From Sarcophilus harrisii (Eukaryota; Chordata; Mammalia; Dasyuromorphia; Dasyuridae): a DNA stretch of 64,000 nucleotides. Shown here in pieces: positions 44,413 to 54,302 of this stretch. The number at the start of each line of letters is the position of its first letter. The first letter of the stretch is position 1. The stretch lies in assembly GCF_902635505.1 (NCBI RefSeq), contig NC_045430.1, forward strand, positions 274,826,681 to 274,890,680, given 5' to 3'. The position numbers and the translations under genes are program-made. Below the pieces are notes generated by a model, which did no database searches, was not told the origin of the DNA, and saw nothing but the letters and a program-made list of their open reading frames with translations.

Positions 44413-46429
44413 GCTGATTTTACAATGCCCAGGGTTGGCCTCAGTCCTAGTTTCTCCCCCCACACTCCTACTCTGACATCTTTAACCAGACATCCCTACT
44501 CTGTAAGTGTGGACTTTCCCACTTAAGCACCAAAACTCTGTCTCAGCTACCTTTTCTTACTTCCTCCTCCTCCTCTCCAACTACTCCACCTTGCAGCCCC
44601 CTCGATGCCCTCTCCACTTCTCAAACCCTCTGTAACCATTGTTAGCCCACTTTAAATCTGGGGGCATGCCCCAGCCCCTCCGGCCCCTCATGTTTCCTAG
44701 GGAGTTTATTTCTGGGGAGAGTTCTGAGTTTGGTGACAATTGCCTTGGGCCCCTGAATTAGGAAGCTCTCTAAGTCGGGGGCTCTCTGCTGAGTTCACAG
44801 CTCTGCCTCTTGCTAGCCTCTAGCTTCTTTGGGCTGGAGGCTGGACTCATCCGGATTATATGAAGTGTCTGTAGATAGGACTCAGGAAGTTGGGGGGAAA
44901 GCCAATGTCCCCCAGGCTTTTCCCCACCTTCCTCTCCTCTCCCCAGCGGAGCCCGTCTCCCCAGCTCTCCTCGGCTCCCTGCCAGGGAGAACCTCTCACT
45001 CAAAAATCTCTTCTTCCGATTTCAGAATCCCTATGAAATTCCCCACCTGTAAAAAAAGGCCAAATCAAACTCCCACTGCTGACCTCCCAAGGCAAAGCTC
45101 TGGGATTGCCTTTTGTTGCATGTTTAGAGCTGACATCAGATAGCCTAACCCTCGTGCTTTTTGGATAAGGAAACAGTGGCCCAAGAAAGGTGGCTGATTT
45201 ACTCAATTTCACCAAGGAAAGGAGGAAGGAAGGAAGGGGTGGAGGCCTCCAGCCGGTCCTCAGCCTCCCTTCACAGCCTCCTGTGCACAGCCCCCCACAG
45301 GGAGCCATCGTCACTGCCACTGTCCAGAAGTCTCTCCACAGATCTCCTTCAGCGCTCGGGGGTCAAGTGAAATGGGCTTCCCTCCTGCGGGATCCTGATC
45401 TCTTCTGCCTCCAGTGACCCTCAGGCCGCACCATACAAATGAACAAGAAATGACTCACTCCGGCTCACTATTTTCCCTGTGACAGTCTCCCTTCCAAGGC
45501 CTTGAAAATAAAATCCTATCTCTATGCGCTAGAAGGGTCTGCAGAGAGGCAGCAGCGGTGACCAGGGGCAACTTATTTGTGTCCCTCACTGTGAGATGGC
45601 AAAGTGGCAGAACACCTGAAGTTCGAAAAACCACAATGTCTTGGTGAGACATTGTCTGGCCCCTGAGCAGAGTCCCAGGTGTCGTCTGTCTGAACGTCTG
45701 ACGGAAGAATAAGGCCTCCTTTCCTGGGAGGACCCTAGGAGGCAGAACTAGAACCAGGCGGGGGGAATATTTCAAAGAAATGGATGGAGAGTCTGGCTAA
45801 GGAGCCCCCTTCTACACCTCGCCCCCATCCAAGCAGTCCAAAAGTAACAGGAGCTGCCCAGGGTTGGGGGCAGGGCCAAGAAAGGAAGAACAGATTGGCC
45901 CAGGACTTCCCAGAGGCTTGCTAAGCATCTTAAGCTCAGACACAGGCCAGATTTCTAACCCCCTCCATTCGAGATTTTGATTCACTGGGAAGTAGGGGGG
46001 TTGGAGGGGAAGAAGAGGGAGGAAATGACCCCCAGCCATGATCAGAAGTCGCAAAACCTCCAGCATGGGCCATTTCCTTCAATGGCACATTATAGGGGGT
46101 AGCACACTGTAGTCCTGAGGAATACTGGTGGGGCTAAGCCATGCCCACAGGTACCCCCAGCAGGCTCTCTGCTGGCAAAAGTAGCCTGTTGCCCACCTGT
46201 GACTTGGAAGAGGGCAGACCCTCATGCAAAGACACATCTTTTCTGCAGGACCTAAGACAACCATTTGCTGGGGATGATGGAAGGATGAGCCACACCCCTG
46301 CCCTGGGCAGCTCAGGAAAGTGATGGTGAAAAACGGAGGCTACATTATATGTGAGGGCGAGTTCATTTGGTTTTTGCACCATGGCTAATCCCGAAATGTT
46401 TTGCATGACTTTACATGTCTAATGGGTAT

Positions 46430-46650
46430 ATTTTGCTTGTTTTCTCAACGGGTGGGAGAAGAGCTGGAGGGAGGGGGAGAATCTGCAACTCAACATTTTA
46501 AAAATGGATGTTAATGTTTGGCTCATAGTAGATTGTTTGCTGTCTGGGGAGAAGGAGGGGAAAAAAATTGGAATTCGAGGTTTGGCAAGGGTGAATGTTG
46601 AAAACTATCTTTGCATGGATTTGGAAAAACAAAACTGTTATCATAAAATA
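46430..46650 (+). repeat. L1 tail, first of an adjacent pair
   Basis: GTTTGCTGTCTGGGGAGAAG, TTGGAATTCGAGGTTTGGCA and AACTATCTTTGCATGGATTT. Confidence 0.8.
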
Positions 46651-46832
46651 AAATGATCAGCCAGATGATTATGGAAATATGTATAGTAGAATTGCATGTT
46701 TAACATACATTGGATTACTCGCTGTCAAAGGGAGGGAGAAAAATTTGGAACACAAGCTTTGCAAGGGTGAATGATGAAAACTATCTTTGCATGGATTTGG
46801 AAAATAAAAAGCTTTTAATTTTTTAAAAAATG
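46650..46832 (+). repeat. L1 tail, second of an adjacent pair
   Basis: ATTACTCGCTGTCAAAGGGA, TTTGGAACACAAGCTTTGCA and AACTATCTTTGCATGGATTT, then AAAATAAAAAGCTTTTAA. It shares its terminal phrase with the copy directly to its left. Confidence 0.82.
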
Positions 46833-47799
46833 AATGTTTAAATTTTTTTAAAGTTAAAATCACTGCCACCAATCAAGTAATTTCTTGGGTGCCACATGCC
46901 ATTTTCTTTTTTTTTTTTAATGAACATTCAGAAAATAAAAATCTCAGGGCTAGGATGGTTCCAATATTTTGTGTCCATAAAATACAAAAGAATGGATATT
47001 TTAATTAAAACTCAACTACATTAAAGGTCACAGACATTTCTTTTTTGGGGGGAAAAAAAAGGGAAATTCCCTACTAAGCTCAATATATATAATAGGAAAA
47101 AAAGAAAGCCCACCATCCCAAATGCAGATGAAATGATGGCAAAACTATAGACAGAACATCTGACATCCCTGCTAATACAGAGAGGATTATCTTTATTTAG
47201 CGGTTCCTCAGCAGCCGAAAACTACTCTTGAAAACATAAAATCTGAGAGATGGGAGAGAACGTTAAACCAATGAGATCTGGGGAGAGTTCTTGAGAAAAG
47301 GGCTTACAAAAGTAAATGGAGCTGGAACTGCACAAGCCTTTGCTGCACTTCGGACCCCTGATCACCAGTTTCTCCCAAGTGCCCTCTCTCACTGTGACCA
47401 CCCCAGGGAGGCAGAAAAGTCTGACTTCAGGACAAGGCAGAAAGGAAGCGGGTGGAAAGGGCCAGGACTCAGGGTGGAGGCTGTGGTCAGGGACAAAGAA
47501 TTCTGGGAGGCTCAGAACAATTAAACTCCAGAAATCCAGAAATTCTGGTCCTGGTCAGGCTGAATGACACGCAGGTTCGACATGAAGAAAGCGCGCCGGG
47601 GCTTCTCATCTGCCCTCTGCCAGCAGCACAACAGGAGTTTCCTGGGGGTGGGGAAAGTGTGGAGGAAAGGCCGCTTGCCGGCCCTGGAGGCGGGAGATGT
47701 GGGTCAAACTTCTGCCTTGACCCTCTCTTAGCTATTTAAGATTAGGCAGGCTGCCCGTTCCTGGCAGCCCCCTCTCCACCTTTATCTGAAAAATGACGA

Positions 47800-47992
47800 C
47801 CATCTAGTCCCCCAAAGTCTCCGAAGCCCCCCAATGGTCCCCAAAGGTCTCCGAAGCCCCCGAGGGTCCCCAAAACTGCCCTGCGGACCCTGAAGCCTCC
47901 TAATGGTCTCCGAAGCCCCCGAGGGTCCCCAAAGCCCCCGAGGGTCCCCAAAACTGCCCTGCGGACCCTGAAGGATCCCTGAAGCCCCTCCG
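47800..47992. repeat. GC-rich minisatellite at the CpG island edge
   Basis: Short units of the type CCGAAGCCCCCGAGGGTCCC recur. A block reading CAAAACTGCCCTGCGGACCC then TGAAG occurs twice (about 47871 and 47950). In CCDC126 intron 1, immediately left of the island. Confidence 0.88.
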
Positions 47993-48672
47993 CGCGGAGC
48001 CTGAGCCCGGCTCCCTCCCTTCCCCGCGGAGCCCCGGGTCTCTCCCAGCGCTCTCTCTACTCCTCCCCCGCTAGCATCCGGCGGGACTCGGAGCTCTCCG
48101 AGGGGCCGCGGCGGAGCCCCCGCTGGACCTGGCGCCGCGAAGCCCCGGGTTCCACTGCTGACCAGGGTCGGGGAGGAGGCGGCGCACGCAGGAGCGCTAA
48201 CCGATTCCCGGCCCGGAAGTAGCCGCGGCCGTGCCCACTTCGCAGATGGGAACGTGGAGGTCCGGGCCAGGGGGCGGGAGGGAGGGGCCCCGGAGGCGGG
48301 GCCCCGGAGGCGGGGCCGGGCACCTCTCCAGCCTCCCACACAGCGGGAGCCGCCGGGGCACGGGCGGAGGGCGGAGGGCGGAGGTCAAGGTCAGAACTCT
48401 AGCCCCGCCCCTCCCCCGCCCCACCGCCCCGGGAGGGAGGGGGGCTGCGATCTGCACTGCTGGAGGGACTGCCCCGCGGAGGAGCGCCGGACCCAGAGGA
48501 CGGGGAGGGGGCGGGGCTGGCCCGGGTCCGAGGGGAGTTCCCGCAGGCGCCTCGCGCTCTGGGTCCGGGCGCCGGGTCCCAAGTCCCGGGTCCCCGGGGG
48601 CGCGGAGGGAGGCCCAGCCGGGCCCGGCGGGACGGGGGAGGCACGGAGCAGCGCTGGCAGCCCCGGGATTAC

Positions 48673-48840
48673 CTCGTCCGTCCGTCCGTTGGCTCGTCAG
48701 TCCAGGCCGGGGCCGAGGCGCGGACCCCGTTGGCGGCACGGACTCGGGCACGGGCACCGGCGCGGAGGCGGGAGCTGCTTCTCCGGCTCCGAGGCGTTGC
48801 ACTCAGGCCGCCCCCAGCTCACCCGGCTTCCGCTCCGCCC
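48673..48840 (-). other. CCDC126: CCDC126 non-coding exon 1 (approximate)
   Basis: A strong minus-strand donor, CGAG|GTAATC, has its GT at 48672-48671 inside the CpG island. ETS-type CGGAAG and a ZNF143-type element lie just upstream, as expected around a start site. The exon would be about 150 nt and splice over 8.2 kb to 40502. The exact start site, and whether other 5' exons exist, cannot be seen from sequence. Confidence 0.55.
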
Positions 48841-48849
48841 CCTCGCGCT

Positions 48850-48868
48850 GCATTGTGGGGAGTGTAGT
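48850..48868 (-). promoter_or_regulatory. ZNF143/THAP11 (Staf)-type element
   Basis: The minus strand reads ACTACACTCCCCACAATGC, close to the known ACTACAATTCCCAGCATGC element bound by ZNF143 and THAP11 at CpG-island promoters. It sits about 180 bp upstream of the exon 1 donor, the right place for a core-proximal element of CCDC126. Confidence 0.75.
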
Positions 48869-49085
48869 TTGGCGGAGTTAAAGAGGAGCCTCGGCTCCTG
48901 GGAGGAGTCCCTGGAATCTCCGCCTACTGGTACTCCGCCCCCGCCCCTTGCTTCCAATCGGCCCCGCCCACCGACCCGCCTCTTTCCTCCGCCTCTTCCT
49001 CCCACCACCCCACCCCCGGAAACGCTGTTGCGAAGCAACCGGGGGCCTCCACCGCCCCGGGCGCCCTTTCACGGCCGGCAGTTGT

Positions 49086-49097
49086 GCGCATGTGCGC
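49086..49097. promoter_or_regulatory. NRF1-type palindrome
   Basis: GCGCATGTGCGC is close to the NRF1 consensus GCGCATGCGC with one extra base. It lies at the upstream edge of the CCDC126 island. The identical 12-mer occurs in the FAM221A island at 3401-3412. Confidence 0.5.
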
Positions 49098-49282
49098 TGG
49101 CAGCCTCGTTCTCCCCGTTCCAGCCCTAGCCGGGTGAGATGCGATCTATGGGGAGAAGGGATCGCGGGCATGAAACTTGAGGACTGTGTCCTAAATTCAG
49201 AACTGGGAGTTTCCCCTTAGAGGGCATCGAGCCTAGGCCCTGCATTTGACAAACGAGGAAACTGAAAGCCCCAGAAGTCGTG

Positions 49283-49400
49283 AGGCAGAAACGCTGAACT
49301 CGGAGTCAGGAAGACCCGAGTTCAAATCCTGCCCCAGACCCTTGCTGACTGTGAGACCCTAGACAACTCCCTATGTCCGCCTCCGTTTGGAGGTCAGCCT
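49283..49400 (+). repeat. tRNA-derived SINE, truncated
   Basis: AACTCGGAGTCAGGAAGACC, GAGTTCAAATCCTGCCCCAG and GCTGACTGTGAGACCCTAGA. Confidence 0.8.
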
Positions 49401-49734
49401 GGTCAAAACAGGAGCCATTCAGGCCCCAGTCCTATGTTCGGTTTCCTGGATTAGTTCTGGGTTACAAAATGGACAGTCTTGGGAGGTGTGGGTTCGAATG
49501 CTGCCGTCTGAAATCTCCGGACTGCAGCCTGGGTCCCAGGAAACAATGTATCCCTGGCGTCGCTACAGTGTTGCCGGTGGCGGCGCCCGGGAGCCTCCTC
49601 CACGCCCTTCACTCCGGCCACAATGCGGCTGGCCACCCGGGCAAACGACGTCACCTCTCAGCGATGCAGCCCAGGCCCCGAGACTTAGTTTCGGTTCTCG
49701 TCCCTCTTGTCTGAGCCCCCCGGGACTCCATTTG

Positions 49735-49907
49735 GGGCTTTCTCGGCAGAGACGCCGGACATTTCCTCCTCCAGCTCATTCTGCAGATGAGGAAACGGAC
49801 AAGCAGGGTAAAGTGGCCTGCCCAGGGTCTCTAGGAAGCGTCGGGAGCTGGATTTCCACTCTCGACTCCAAGCCTGACACGGTGTGCACTATGGCGCCCC
49901 CTAGCGG
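49735..49907 (-). repeat. Marsupial SINE with CTCF-like head
   Basis: Plus text CTCCTCCAGCTCATTCTGCA, GATGAGGAAACGGACAAGCA and CACTATGGCGCCCCCTAGCG is the complement of the long-form SINE. Confidence 0.85.
49894..49907 (-). promoter_or_regulatory. CTCF-like motif inside a SINE near the CCDC126 island
   Basis: The minus strand reads CCGCTAGGGGGCGC, differing at one base from the CTCF core CCASYAGRKGGCRS. It is the head box of a minus-oriented tRNA-derived SINE (49735-49907), about 0.8 kb upstream of the CCDC126 CpG island. Occupancy is unknown. Confidence 0.5.
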
Positions 49908-50084
49908 TCCGCTAGGTATTAGTAGTAGGTGCATGGTGGTACAGGGTCAATATTCTAAAGCACAGAATTGTGACGGAGGCTTGCCCCTTACATTCTCTCC
50001 TTTCACTTTGCGCTAGAGTCTTGAAGGACAGCCCCACCACAGACTGCCCGGAGCTCAGAGAGCTCCATTTGTTTCTTCCTCCAA

Positions 50085-50360
50085 CAGGCATCTATTAAGT
50101 GCTTACTGTATGCAAAGCACAGAGATACAGTGGGGAAAGAACCCCTAACAGCTCCTGCCCTTACATTGCAAAGGAGGGGAACCAACATGTGCAGAGAAAC
50201 AAAAAGTAATTTTATAAAGAGAATAATAATAATGAAACAAGATACCAAAGCCAACAAAAGCAATTGAAGAAAATGTCTATTTCTAAATGGGGAGAGAGAA
50301 AGAGTAGGGGGAGGAAAGAGCGAGATGAGCAGGAGCAAGGAATTGGGTAGACAATGAAAA
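50085..50360 (-). repeat. L2 LINE 3' part, left of an L1 insertion
   Basis: Plus text TCTATTAAGTGCTTACTGTA, GCAAAGCACAGAGATACAGT and TAACAGCTCCTGCCCTTACA is antisense L2. Its continuation appears at about 50980-51085. Confidence 0.7.
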
Positions 50361-50369
50361 AATCTAGAA

Positions 50370-50975
50370 AAAGAACAAATTTTAAATCTGCAATTAAACA
50401 CCAGATTGGAAAATCTAAAAATTAAAGATGAAATTAATGAAATTGAATATAATAAAACCATTGAGTTAATAAATAGAACTGGGAGTTTTCTAAACAAAAC
50501 AAAACAAAAACAACCAATAAGACAAACCATTTGTTTATATAATTTTTTAAAAGAGAGGAGACAGCCAATCAAAAATGGAAAGGCTGAATACGCTACTAAT
50601 GAAGATGAAATCAAGCAATTATTAGGAGCTATTTTGCTTAAGCATATGCCAATAAATTGAACAATTTAAATGAAATGGAAGAATACTTATAAAAACAAAC
50701 TGCCTAAATTAGCAGAAGAGGAAATAGAATATGTAAATGAACCTATTATAGAAAAGGAAACTGAACAGGCCATAAATGAACTTCCTAAGAAAAAGTATCA
50801 GAAACAGATTTACAAATGAATTCTACCAAGTATTTCAATATTAAATAAATGATCTGAAATAGTAATTAAAGAAGGAATCCTACCAAACTCCTTTTATGAA
50901 ACAAATGTGTTGCTGATACCCAAACTAGGAAGAGCAAAAACAGAGAAAGAAAATCATGGACAAAATAAATACATC
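50370..50975 (+). repeat. L1 ORF2 fragment (start of RT region)
   Basis: Reads, with stops and frame changes, ELINRTGSFLNKTKQKQPI, then text like [20 protein letters not shown] and [20 protein letters not shown], the counterpart of human L1 [20 protein letters not shown]. Internal fragment with no 3' tail. Confidence 0.88.
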
Positions 50976-50979
50976 CAAG

Positions 50980-51090
50980 GTAATGGAGAGGAAGCTAAGA
51001 ACCAAATATAAGGAATGGTTTCATGTAGAAGGTGATACCTGAGCTGAGCTTTGAAAGTAAATATTTGAAACTAAAGAAATCAAGGATTCA
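50980..51090 (-). repeat. L2 LINE continuation, right of the L1 insertion
   Basis: AGAAGGTGATACCTGAGCTG and AGCTTTGAAAG follow the L2 order after the 50085-50360 piece. Confidence 0.6.
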
Positions 51091-51224
51091 AAGACATTCT
51101 CAAACTGAGCTTAGTATCTTCCCTCCCAAACTTGCCACTCATGTCTAATATCCCTATTCTTTTGAGGGCAACCAGCTTGCTTTTCCTAACAAAACAACAA
51201 TCCATTTTCTAGCATTCTTCCTTT

Positions 51225-51545
51225 CTTTTTTTTTTTATTATAGCTTCTTATTTTCAAGATATATGCAAGGATAATTTTTCAGCATTGACAATTGCCAAAC
51301 CTTTTGTTCCAACTTTTCCCCTCCTTCCCCCTCACCCCCTCCCCCAGATGGCAGGTTGACCAATACATGTTAAATATGTTAAAGTATAAGTTAAATACAA
51401 TATATGTATACATGTCCAAACAGTTATTTTGCTGTACAAAAAGAATCAAACTTTGAAATAGTGTACAATTAGCCTGTGAAGGAAATAAAAAATGCAGGTG
51501 GGCAAAAATATAGGGATTGGGAATTCTATGTAGTGGTTCATAATC
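51225..51545 (-). repeat. L1 3' end, long 3'UTR form
   Basis: Plus text TTTTCAGCATTGACAATTGC, CAGATGGCAGGTTGACCAAT, TTTTGCTGTACAAAAAGAAT and AAATGCAGGTGGGCAAAAAT is the complement of the L1 3'UTR; the poly(A) end is on the left (TTTTTTTTT). Confidence 0.9.
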
Positions 51546-51559
51546 ATCTCCCAGAGTTC

Positions 51560-52085
51560 TTTCGTCTAGCTTTGCTTCTTTGCACAAACTATCATCCATT
51601 CTTGGAATGTCCTCCTCCTTCACTTCTTCTTTGAATCCTTAGTTCTACTGTTCAATAAACTCCAGTGAAACCCTATTGCCTCTAGGATAAAACATAAGCT
51701 CCTCTGTTTGTTTCAAATCTCCTTTACAATTTGCCATCAATTTCATTACACAACACTTCCTTTCACGAATTCTCTCTTCCTTCTAATTGTTCCACACACA
51801 TGGTAATCCATCTCCCATCTCTATATCTTTGAATTGGGTTTCCTCCATATCTTCAATGCTCTTACTCCTCACCTCCACCTTGAAGTCTTGCTTCAACATT
51901 TGCTCACAATTTTGCTTCCACCTGAAGGTTTTTTTCTGATTACTAATGATCTTCCCTAAACTATCTTCTAGTTAGTTTGCATTTTATTTTATATGAATAT
52001 GCTATCTCCTCTACAGAAACTAAGCTCCTTAAGAGCTGGGACTGTTTGATTTATGTCTTTGCAATTAGTTGATTCATTATGCCAA
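51560..52085 (+). repeat. L2 LINE 3' end
   Basis: TTCTTGGAATGTCCTCCTCC, TTGAAGTCTTGCTTCAACAT, AAGCTCCTTAAGAGCTGGGA: L2 sense, long fragment. Confidence 0.75.
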
Positions 52086-52159
52086 CATTTTCAAATTTTA
52101 ATATAGTATAGTACATCTGTCTTGCCTCCTGTAATTCTTAGTATTTCTGGAATGGAAAA

Positions 52160-52248
52160 ATTAAATATTTGCAAAGTTAATTTCCAATCTCTAGTGGAAA
52201 AGTAAATATTTGTGAAGTAATTTCCAGTCTACAGGGGGTAAAGAGTAA
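52160..52248. repeat. Short tandem duplication (about 42 bp, two units)
   Basis: TAAATATTTGCAAAGTTAAT and TAAATATTTGTGAAGTAATT open two successive units, each continuing TTCCARTCT and AGNGGG-type text. Confidence 0.75.
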
Positions 52249-52249
52249 A

Positions 52250-52845
52250 TTTACAGGTTGTGGTATATGAATGTTATGGAATATTGTTGTTCTATAAGAA
52301 ATGACTAGAAGGATGATTTCAGAAAGGTCTGGAGAGACTTACATGAACTGAAGCTGAGTGAAGTGAGTAGAACCAAAAGAACATAGTACACTGTACACAT
52401 GTTACACTATAACATGATTATGTGATGATCAACTCTGATGGACGTGGCTCTTTTCAACAATGAGGTGATTCAGGCCAGTTCCAGTGGTTTTGTGATGAAG
52501 AGAGCCATCTGCAGCCAGAGAGAGGACTGTGAGAACTGAGTGTAGATCAGAACATACTATGGTATTTTCACCTTTTTTATTGTTGCTGTTTGCTTGGGTT
52601 TTTTTCTCTCTTTTTCCCCCTTTTTGATCTGATTTTTTGTGTGTGTGCAGCTTAATAAATGTGGAAATATGTTTAGAAGAATTGTACACGTTTAACCTAG
52701 ATTGGATTGTTTGCTATCTAGGGGAGAGGATGGGGAAAAGGGAGGGAGAAAAAAATTGGAACACAAGGTTTTGCAAAGGTGAATGTTGAAAACTATCTTT
52801 GCATGTATTATGAAAATAAAAAGCTATTATTTAACAAGAAAAAGA
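52250..52845 (+). repeat. L1 ORF2 C-terminus and 3'UTR
   Basis: GTGGTATATGAATGTTATGG, TACATGAACTGAAGCTGAGT, TTTGCTATCTAGGGGAGAGG, AATAAAAAGCTATTATTTAA. Confidence 0.9.
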
Positions 52846-52934
52846 GTAAAATCACTATTGAATTCTATCGAATGTTCAGAGTAATCTCTGTATTGTTTAA
52901 ACTGTTTTCAAAATCAGAAAAAGATATTTACTTC

Positions 52935-53085
52935 TTTCTATTGACCGTGGGCAAGTTACTTTGCACAGTTTGCTTCAGTTTCCCCATTTATAAAATGATC
53001 TGGAGAAAGAAATGGCAATCCATTCCAGCATTTTTGCCAAGAAAACCCCAAATGGCATCATGGAGAGTTCTTCTTGAGTCAATCA
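52935..53085 (+). repeat. Marsupial long-form SINE, 3' half
   Basis: TTTGCTTCAGTTTCCCCATT, AATGATCTGGAGAAAGAAAT and AAGAAAACCCCAAATGGCAT. Confidence 0.85.
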
Positions 53086-54060
53086 AAGTCCAGTGTCAGG
53101 ACAAAAGTCAAGGCAGCTCAGCCTTCAGCGAATGACCTTAGCACCTTTGACCAAGCTCTAAGGACCACTTTCAAAGCCAATGGAACAAATTGTTCTCATC
53201 TGTCCATTCCACCAAGGGAAGACTTCACATTCTTGGAATAAGTATCCTCCTAAGTCACCAATGGGTTTTAGGCTTGCCTGCTACCTTTAATCTGCTGTAG
53301 CTCACTTATTAAGATGGTTTTATTGGACTGTGGCCGCTGCACAAGCTACAATTTCTTGGAGCTACAGGTGAGAGTTGAGTGCCATGGGGAAACCAAAGGT
53401 AGAAGGGCAGCCCTGAAATGAACTCAGCAGCCCTCCCACTAGAGGGCACTAGTCTTTGCTGAACACTATACATATATATTGTTCAGTTGTAATTGCGGGC
53501 TTTTAAAAAATATCATTAGAGCAAAATTAAATTCTTTCCACTATTTACTAAGGCAAGAAAGTATCCTGACATTTCAGAAATAATTTAACATGGATGAAAA
53601 TTCAAAGAAATTTCATATTAAATAGAAAATTCAATTATTTAAATAGATACACAAATAATTGTCCTGCCTCCATGCTCTTTCCCCCCAAAAGCCATTCAAA
53701 TATTAAAGAAGGCAGACTCTTTTGAAGGAGTCACATCACACTCAGAGACAGGTCTCGATCTTCTGATCCTCATTCTGACCCAGTTTTGGACTAAGTCTCT
53801 TCCAAAGGGGTATTATCCTCCAGTCACCTTTTCCTTGTGCACAACAAAGAGGTCACTCGGTGACATGATCTCAAGGCCATTTGCAGCCAGGTGGTTCTGT
53901 GGATGTTTTTAGGTTACCACTGTCTTTCTGAAAACATGGAAGGCAAAATTGAAGCCCTTATGGGGCTCAAATATGGGGCAGAAATTGCCAGGTTTTTCTT
54001 TCCTGTAAAATACTGCCTGGTCACCTATCCCATCTTGTCTTTGGGAAGTTGGTTTTTGTC
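53085..54060. other. Intergenic, unique, with a CTCF-like core
   Basis: No repeat recognised other than the CTCF-type word at 53436-53449. No coding signal. Confidence 0.45.
53436..53449 (+). promoter_or_regulatory. CTCF-like motif in unique sequence
   Basis: CCACTAGAGGGCAC fits every position of the CTCF core CCASYAGRKGGCRS and is not in a SINE. It lies 4.6 kb upstream of the CCDC126 island. Confidence 0.6.
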
Positions 54061-54061
54061 T

Positions 54062-54302
54062 TAAATATTCACATCAATTATGTCCAATTCTTTATGATCC
54101 CATTTGGGGTTTTCTTTACAAAGATAGAGTGATCGCCATTTCCTCCTCCAGCTCATTTTACAGATGAGGAAACTGAGGCAGACAGGGTGAAGTGACTTGC
54201 CCAAAGTCACACAGCCGGGAAGTGTCTGGGACCAAGGTTGAACTCAGGGCTTCCTAATTCCAGACCCAGGGCTCTATGCACTATGGCGCCATCTAGCTGC
54301 CC
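54062..54302 (-). repeat. Marsupial long-form SINE, near full length
   Basis: Plus text CCCATTTGGGGTTTTCTTTA, CAGATGAGGAAACTGAGGCA, GTGACTTGCCCAAAGTCACA and GGCGCCATCTAGCTGCCC covers the whole element in complement. Confidence 0.95.

Larger units (their letters stand above)
40503..48672 (-). other. CCDC126: CCDC126 intron 1 (5'UTR intron)
   Basis: About 8.2 kb between the exon 1 donor (GT 48672-48671) and the acceptor ending at 40503. GC-rich near both ends. Contains the L2, MIR and L1 fragments listed here (41380-46830) and a minisatellite at 47.8 kb; otherwise unique. Other non-coding exons could exist but none is evident. Confidence 0.55.
47950..49115. promoter_or_regulatory. CpG island promoter of CCDC126
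   Basis: A dense run of CpG, with many GGGGCGGGG/CCCCGCCCC Sp1-type boxes, ETS cores (CCGGAAGT near 48214; CGGAAG on the minus strand at 48827-48832), a ZNF143-type element and an NRF1-type palindrome. No TATA box is seen near the presumed start. The part right of 48870 is equally CpG-rich, so a divergent plus-strand transcript is possible, but no plus-strand coding exon is recognisable. Long GC-rich open frames here are by-products of low stop-codon frequency. Confidence 0.85.

Noticed and set aside
48197-49171. Frames of up to 291 residues in the CpG island
   Set aside because: Pro/Gly/Arg/Ala-rich by composition and open in several frames at once; the region is a promoter and non-coding exon.
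49283-49400. tRNA gene (GGTTCAAATCC-like boxes in SINEs)
   Set aside because: The boxes belong to tRNA-derived SINEs; no cloverleaf with intact arms was seen.
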